A DNA stretch of 64,000 bases from Lepas anatifera (lineage: Eukaryota > Arthropoda > Thecostraca > Lepadidae). A model generated the notes under the pieces. The model was not told the origin of the DNA. It ran no database searches and saw only the letters and a program-made list of their open reading frames with translations. The stretch is taken from the NCBI GenBank assembly GCA_034440635.1, contig JAOTON010000200.1:744001-808000 (forward strand). Reading direction: 5' to 3'. Positions 59,155 through 64,000 of this stretch are shown piece by piece (position 1 is the stretch's first letter; every line of letters begins with the position of its first letter). A program made the translations under genes and the position numbers.

Positions 59155-60165
59155 CCCACGCCCCACCGGGGGTCCGGCGCCAATTTCGCCCCACGGTGGG
59201 CCATCGATGGCCCCCTCTAACTCCGACAATATGGGGGTTAGCACAAATCTGTAAAGTGCATTAGAAAGCTAACGTGAATTCAGTAGCAAATTACTTCGTA
59301 TGTTTAAGCGCTCAGGTCAATGGTTTGAACTCCAGAGGTCAAATTAGGTCACGATAGGTTATTTTCACTCAAATATGCAATGCTTAAGAAAGCTGGGCAT
59401 AACTCTTATGCCATTGGTGCTATCGAGATCTGGTAAACTACATTGGATAGGAAAATGTCAGGCCTTTTTCCGCTATGTGAAACGTAATGAGCTCCCGCCA
59501 GTGGTTTGACCTCCAGAGGTCACCTCGTGACCTCATATGACCTGAGGTCATCAAAGGTCAGAAAGTGACCTTGCTGTAAATTAAATAAAAGCTAGTGATG
59601 AGACATACACGATGGTGCTTGATTCAACGCTCTAGCTTAATTAGGTCAAAAGTTATTGCCAAAATAATGTTTTTGACCCCTGGTGACCTTGGATGACCTT
59701 GGAGAGATCAAAGGGAAACATGGCCCTGGGATCCGTAAAAGGGTGTCCAAAAACGCTTTTCTGAGCAAGCCGAGCATTTGCAATCGTTTTTTGGCTTGTA
59801 GATGATAATTTTTCCCATGCTTTTCAATGGGAGAGGTCACCTCGTGACCTGACCTTAGGTCACGAAATCGAAAAATACCGGATATACACCTTGTAGACTC
59901 TGGCGGGCCATTAACTGTGGGAAGTTTCAAATTGATCGACCAAGAAACGTAGCTCTTATAGAGCTCAAAAGTTGAAGTAAGGTGACCTTGGTTGACCTCG
60001 CCTGGTGACCTGACCTTGGGTGACCCGGGGTAAAAATTTCAGGGATGGTGTAAAAATGATGGAGTAAGAGATAGAGCCCTCAACCGCAATCCTGCGTTTC
60101 GTCGTTTTTCTGCTATCCTGAAAAAATCTTCGGGGGGCGATCGATGGCCCCCGGTGGGGCGAGGG
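59155..60165 (+). mobile_element. TTAA-flanked element, fam1 copy F
   Basis: A 1011-bp copy lies between TTAA at 59151-59154 and a mutated TTGA at 60166-60169. It begins CCCACGCCCCACCGGGGG and ends CCCCCGGTGGGGCGAGGG. The hexamer array is as in copy A. It is non-coding. Confidence 0.88.
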
Positions 60166-60169
60166 TTGA

Positions 60170-61173
60170 AATCAAAACTGATATTTATGCAGGTTCAGGC
60201 AGAAAATAGGAAGCAAACGTATAAAACTAGGTTGATTCCCAAAACTTAACAGTGCGTCCTCTGCTTACCTACTAAGTTTGGTGGATGTGTTCATCTCCTG
60301 AGCCTTTGATTCCCATGGTAACCACGGCCGTAAAGTATTAGCTAAACAAAGCGAAACAGGTACAACAGGTAAATAGGTAAACCCCTGAACCGCTAGTCAC
60401 CAGTTTGGGTTCCGTCTTGACCAGCAAAACCGGTAAAAAGGTAACAACAGCGCATCTGTACTAATATAGGGGTATTTAACACTGAAAGGGAATGTGGCGC
60501 CTTGGTACAATTCCATACTGGAGTGGCTGTGGGGAAATGTATATTGTACTTAATGTATTGTGTTTTTGTTTTTTCTGAGAAATGACAATCAAGTCTAATA
60601 TTTATATTTATTCAATTTTCCTTTGTTAGAGGTAAAAACTCTCCAAACTGCCGGGACGTCAAATTGGCGTGCGATCTGGTAATGTTTTGTAATGTAAAAA
60701 CCATAAAAATGTGGTTAAGTTCAGGAAACTGCTTTGAGTCACATATAATACTGACAATTACATAAATAATGTGTTTTAGACCGGTAATGCACATAAAACG
60801 TGTTGCCCGTCAATTGACCAGCACTGACCTTTCTAGGCATTTCTAACTTCTCTTAAAAAAATAAGCGCCAGAAAAAATGCATTTTGCTGAGAGGGAGGTG
60901 ACAAAATAGGGGAGCTGGAGGGTTATTGGCTTCAAATTTTTTTCATCTTCGCATAATTCATATTTTTCCAAGCGTTACCGGCCAGTTGCGTGGTGTAGTC
61001 GTCATAAGGTTAAAATCTAGATTTAGAAACCACAATTCTATATTATATGCTGCTCTCTCCATTCAACTCGTAAAAAATTATAGTTAGCGGTTATCACAAT
61101 CACTGATTTAATTATCACGCTATCGTTAATAAAGCCTCCTGGGAAAAGGTTATATAATCATCATTATTTTGTT
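60170..61173. other. No gene recognised; fam4 end fragment at 60487
   Basis: AAAGGGAATGTGGCGCCTTGG at about 60487 is a single fam4 terminus with no partner. The remainder is AT-rich without frames of note. Confidence 0.45.
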
Positions 61174-61405
61174 CATGGTGAGCCCACCGCTGGGGGTCAC
61201 ATTTGCCCCAAAGGGAAGCCACATTTTTGGCGGGACGACCCATGGTAAGGGTACAGAATCCTATCAAGGGACCCCGAAACGCACAGGCTAAAGCGGGTAG
61301 GGAAATTTATCTGGAGGAAGGGGGTGGGGTACCAAGCATAATAGGCCCAAAGGGTCTTTCCAACCCATCCAGCATGTCTGGATCGAAGAGAGATAATCAG
61401 CCATG
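61174..61405 (+). mobile_element. Diverged M3-like MITE
   Basis: The right end GGATCGAAGAGAGATAATCA followed by GCCATG matches M3 (GGATCGAGAAGAGATCTCCA then GCCATG), and the left end CATGGTG may match CATGGTTGG. No target duplication is visible. Confidence 0.4.
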
Positions 61406-62517
61406 GCACTGAGAGTATATCTCAATGGGGGAGGGGAAGGGTAAGAGTGCGATGGGAATCGGTCGGGGAGGGGAGTACCTGCCCCCATAAGCGTCACCAC
61501 CGGCAAAGAAGTTAGGGGGCCAGCCAAACTTGAGCCTAATGCTGACAACAAACTTTCTACGTTAGGACCAAACATTGTTTGAATTTGGGCTCCTCTTTGC
61601 CTTCCGCAGTGGCTGGTCATAACAATGTCCGGTTTTCTCCCAATTTGACTGAGATCAGGAAATTTTCGGCCAAAAATTAGGGGCCCCTAGGCCCCCTTTT
61701 TCCGACGCTTATGCCTGCCCCCTTCTCCCTAGTCCATGATTCATCGTAACCTGTTTCGGTTTCCGCTGACCGGAACAGCGTTCTCGAAGACGTGCGTGTG
61801 CCGCATCACAGTCGTGCACTACGGCACAGCATCTCTCAGTCGTTATAGGTGGCGCCGCCCTGTCGGCCATGTTTGGAACTGATCCAGTGAGCACTTCAGG
61901 GTAAGCGACTTTTTTGTTGGATGCCGCGAATGATAGGCATTCTGCTGGCTAGCGAGAGGTCCGCCTGTCACATGAAATGTGGATATTTTGGGTGATTTAG
62001 TATGTAAGTATTTCATGCCATGGGCGGATCCAGGGTTTCGATAGGAAGGGGCGCCATCTGTTAACTCTCATCATACCGGAGGGCGCCGAATCACACTGTG
62101 GGGGTTCCTGTAACTCGCATTCTAAGCTTTGGGAAACAACGTTCTAGCGGATGTCACGGACGTTTCCGAGCTTTGCGAGGTAACGAGGTATCGTCGAATG
62201 CCCGATTGTGGAGAGCACCTGCATGACTGAATCGGCCTTTTTATTCAGTCATAAACTAATGTCCATCAAATTCTAAGCGGTAAAAACTGAACACTGTCTG
62301 TCTTTAGAAAATATATAATTATGTCTGTAAGGTTATATAATTTCACTTGCAGTCTCAGTTCCCCACGTTTTAACCGGTGGCGACGCCGGAGCTTGAAGTT
62401 AGTTCGCTGACCAGTCCGTGTCGTTGTTACTGGGAGCACGGTCTTAACCGGTCATCTGATGATACTTTGACAGTTACGCTGGCTAGTCCCACGAGGAAAC
62501 TGTGGTCTGACCTCATT
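61406..62517. other. No gene recognised; M4-like MITE piece at 62031-62110
   Basis: GGGCGGATCCAGGGTTTCG at 62031 and GGGGCGCC and GGGCGCCGAATC words resemble M4 MITEs. The rest shows no gene signal. Confidence 0.4.
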
Positions 62518-63722
62518 TCAACGGACTTGTCTGCGGCTCGATCAGACTAGTCCTCGGCTCAATCGGAGCAGTCCTCGGCTCGATCAAAACAGTCCTCGGC
62601 TCAATCGGAGCAGTCCTCAGCTCGATCAGATTAGTCCTTGGTGCCAGTGAACCATTCCTCAGTTCCAACAGACCAGTCCTCAGCTTTAATGGACCAGTTC
62701 TCAGTTTCAATGGATCAGTCCTCGGTTTCAACGGAGCAGTCCTCAGTTTCAAGGGACCAGTCCTCAGTTTCAATGGACCAGTCCTCAGTTTCAAGGGACC
62801 AGTCCTCAGTTTCAATGGACCAGTCCTCAGTTCCAACAGACCAGTCCTCAGTTCCAACAGACCAGGCCTCAGCTTCAATGGACTGGTCCTCAGTTTCAAT
62901 GGACCAGTCCTCAGTTTCAATGGACCAGTCCTCGGTTTCAACGGACCAGTCCTCAGCTTCAATGGACCAGTCCTCAGTTCCAACAGACCAGTCCTCAGCT
63001 TCAAAGGACCAGTCCTCAGTTTGACAGGACCAGTCATCAGTTTCAATGGACCAGTCCTCAGCTTCAATGGACCAGTCCTCAGTTCTAACAGACCAGTCCT
63101 CAGCTTCAAGGGACCAGTCCTCAGTTTCAATGGATCAGTCCTCAGTTCCAAAAGACCAGTCCTCAGTTCCAACAGACCAGGCCTCAGCTTCAATGGACTG
63201 GTCCTCAGTTTCAAGGGACCAGTCCTCAGTTTCAATGGACCAGTCCTCAGTTCCAACAGACCAGTCCTCAGCTTCAAGGACCAGTCCTCAGTTTCAACGG
63301 ACCAGTCCTCGGTTCCAACAGACCAGTCCTCAGTTCCAACAGACCAGTCCCCAGCTTCAACGGATCAGTCCTCAATTTCAAGGGACCAGTCTCAGCTTCA
63401 AGGGACCAGTCCTCAGTTTCAATGGATCAGTCCTCAGTTCCAAAAGACCAGTCCTCAGTTCCAACAGACCAGTCCTCAGCTTCAATGGACCAGTCCTCGG
63501 TTTCAACGGACCAGTCTTCAGTTTCAAGGGACCAGTCCTCAGTTTCAACGGACCAGTCCTCAGTTTCAACTGACCAGTTCTCAGTTTCAACGGACCAGTC
63601 CTCGGTTCCAACAGACCAGTCCTCAGTTCCAACAGACCAGTCCCCAGCTTCAACGGATCAGTCCTCAATTTCAAGGGACCAGTCCTCAGTTTCAATGGAC
63701 CAGTCTTCGGTACCAGCGGAGC
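62518..63722 (+). repeat. 21-bp minisatellite, CCAGTCCTCAGTTTCAATGGA
   Basis: About 57 units fill 1.2 kb. Because 21 is a multiple of three, frames on both strands stay open (up to 254 codons, heptad LRTGPLK or QSSVSMD), which is an artefact. Units at the left edge are older (CTCGGCTCGATCAGA variants). A higher-order block of about 14 units repeats: CTCGGTTCCAACAGACCAGT starts at 63309 and again at 63601. Confidence 0.95.
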
Positions 63723-64000
63723 AGAGGAACTGGGATATTACTGTCATATCGTACGGTGAGAATGAATGGAAAATAGAAACTAAAAGGGAGCCTAAGAGCC
63801 CAGACAGCCTAATAGGGAGCCTACTCGACATACATTTCCGTGATCATGTCTCTAAACAGAAATTGCTGTCGTATACATACTCTGCGTTTGGTTCACATAA
63901 ATCAAATTGTCTTTAGATACTGGTACAGAATTCAGTATATCCACTGTCTTATCTACTTTATTCCTAAATTTCCTTCTCAAAAAGTTATATTTTTAAGGAT
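63723..64000. other. No feature recognised at the window end
   Basis: The frame that leaves the minisatellite stays open to about 63916 but shows no domain; it is probably run-on. Confidence 0.4.

Noticed and set aside
62513..63916. Long open frames (up to 254 codons) of a heptapeptide-repeat protein
   Set aside because: They are produced by a 21-bp tandem repeat whose period is divisible by three; several frames on both strands are open at once and there is no start context or splice signal.

Overview
This window reads as intergenic, repeat-choked chromosomal DNA of an invertebrate animal. It has no bacterial-style gene packing, no convincing multi-exon host gene and no intact tRNA or rRNA gene. 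It does have a 5'-truncated non-LTR retrotransposon with an open reverse transcriptase frame, tRNA-derived SINEs with target-site duplications (TSDs), many non-autonomous DNA transposons, long minisatellites and microsatellites. A short AGGTTAGGTT stretch is the kind of motif often seen in arthropod DNA, but I cannot name the phylum.

Two classes of DNA transposon dominate. (1) hAT-like elements: termini begin CA and 8-bp TSDs are visible. Five small families (here M1 to M4 and M2L) and three large elements (8.1, 7.1 and 3.8 kb) were resolved by matching TSDs by eye. (2) TTAA-flanked elements of 0.4 to 2.1 kb with no coding capacity. Most are packed with AGGTCA/TGACCT hexamers. I separate fam1 (six copies), fam2 (two), fam3 (three), fam4 (three whole, one fragment), a fam1-like diverged copy G and a piggyBac-like element.

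Layout. 1-13.9 kb: fam3 and fam1 TTAA elements, hAT MITEs, one SINE and two GC-rich blocks. 14.08-22.52 kb: an M2L MITE split in two by an 8.1-kb hAT element. That element carries a 20-bp minisatellite, a 2.1-kb piggyBac-like insertion, an inverted pair of decayed transposon-protein fragments, a SINE and a fold-back element. 23-37 kb: TTAA elements and MITEs at high density. 38.7-39.8 kb: a 572-bp tandem duplication containing an exon-like block. 41.15-42.52 kb: the non-LTR reverse transcriptase. 45.5-45.8 kb: a frameshifted zinc-finger-like exon candidate. 48.1 kb: a 408-bp (GA)n tract. 49.6-56.7 kb: a 7.1-kb hAT element holding a second hAT element, which holds TTAA element G, which holds a SINE. 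58.4 kb: a CpG-rich block. 59.2-60.2 kb: another fam1 element. 62.5-63.7 kb: a 21-bp minisatellite.

The main value of the window is its stratigraphy. Nested insertions with recognisable target duplications give a relative order of transposition for several families. The most interesting unexplained structure is the set of TTAA elements built from nuclear-receptor-type hexamers, together with the repeated link between large hAT-like elements and about 20-bp GC-rich minisatellites. All similarity and TSD statements come from reading the sequence by eye; no database search was possible.
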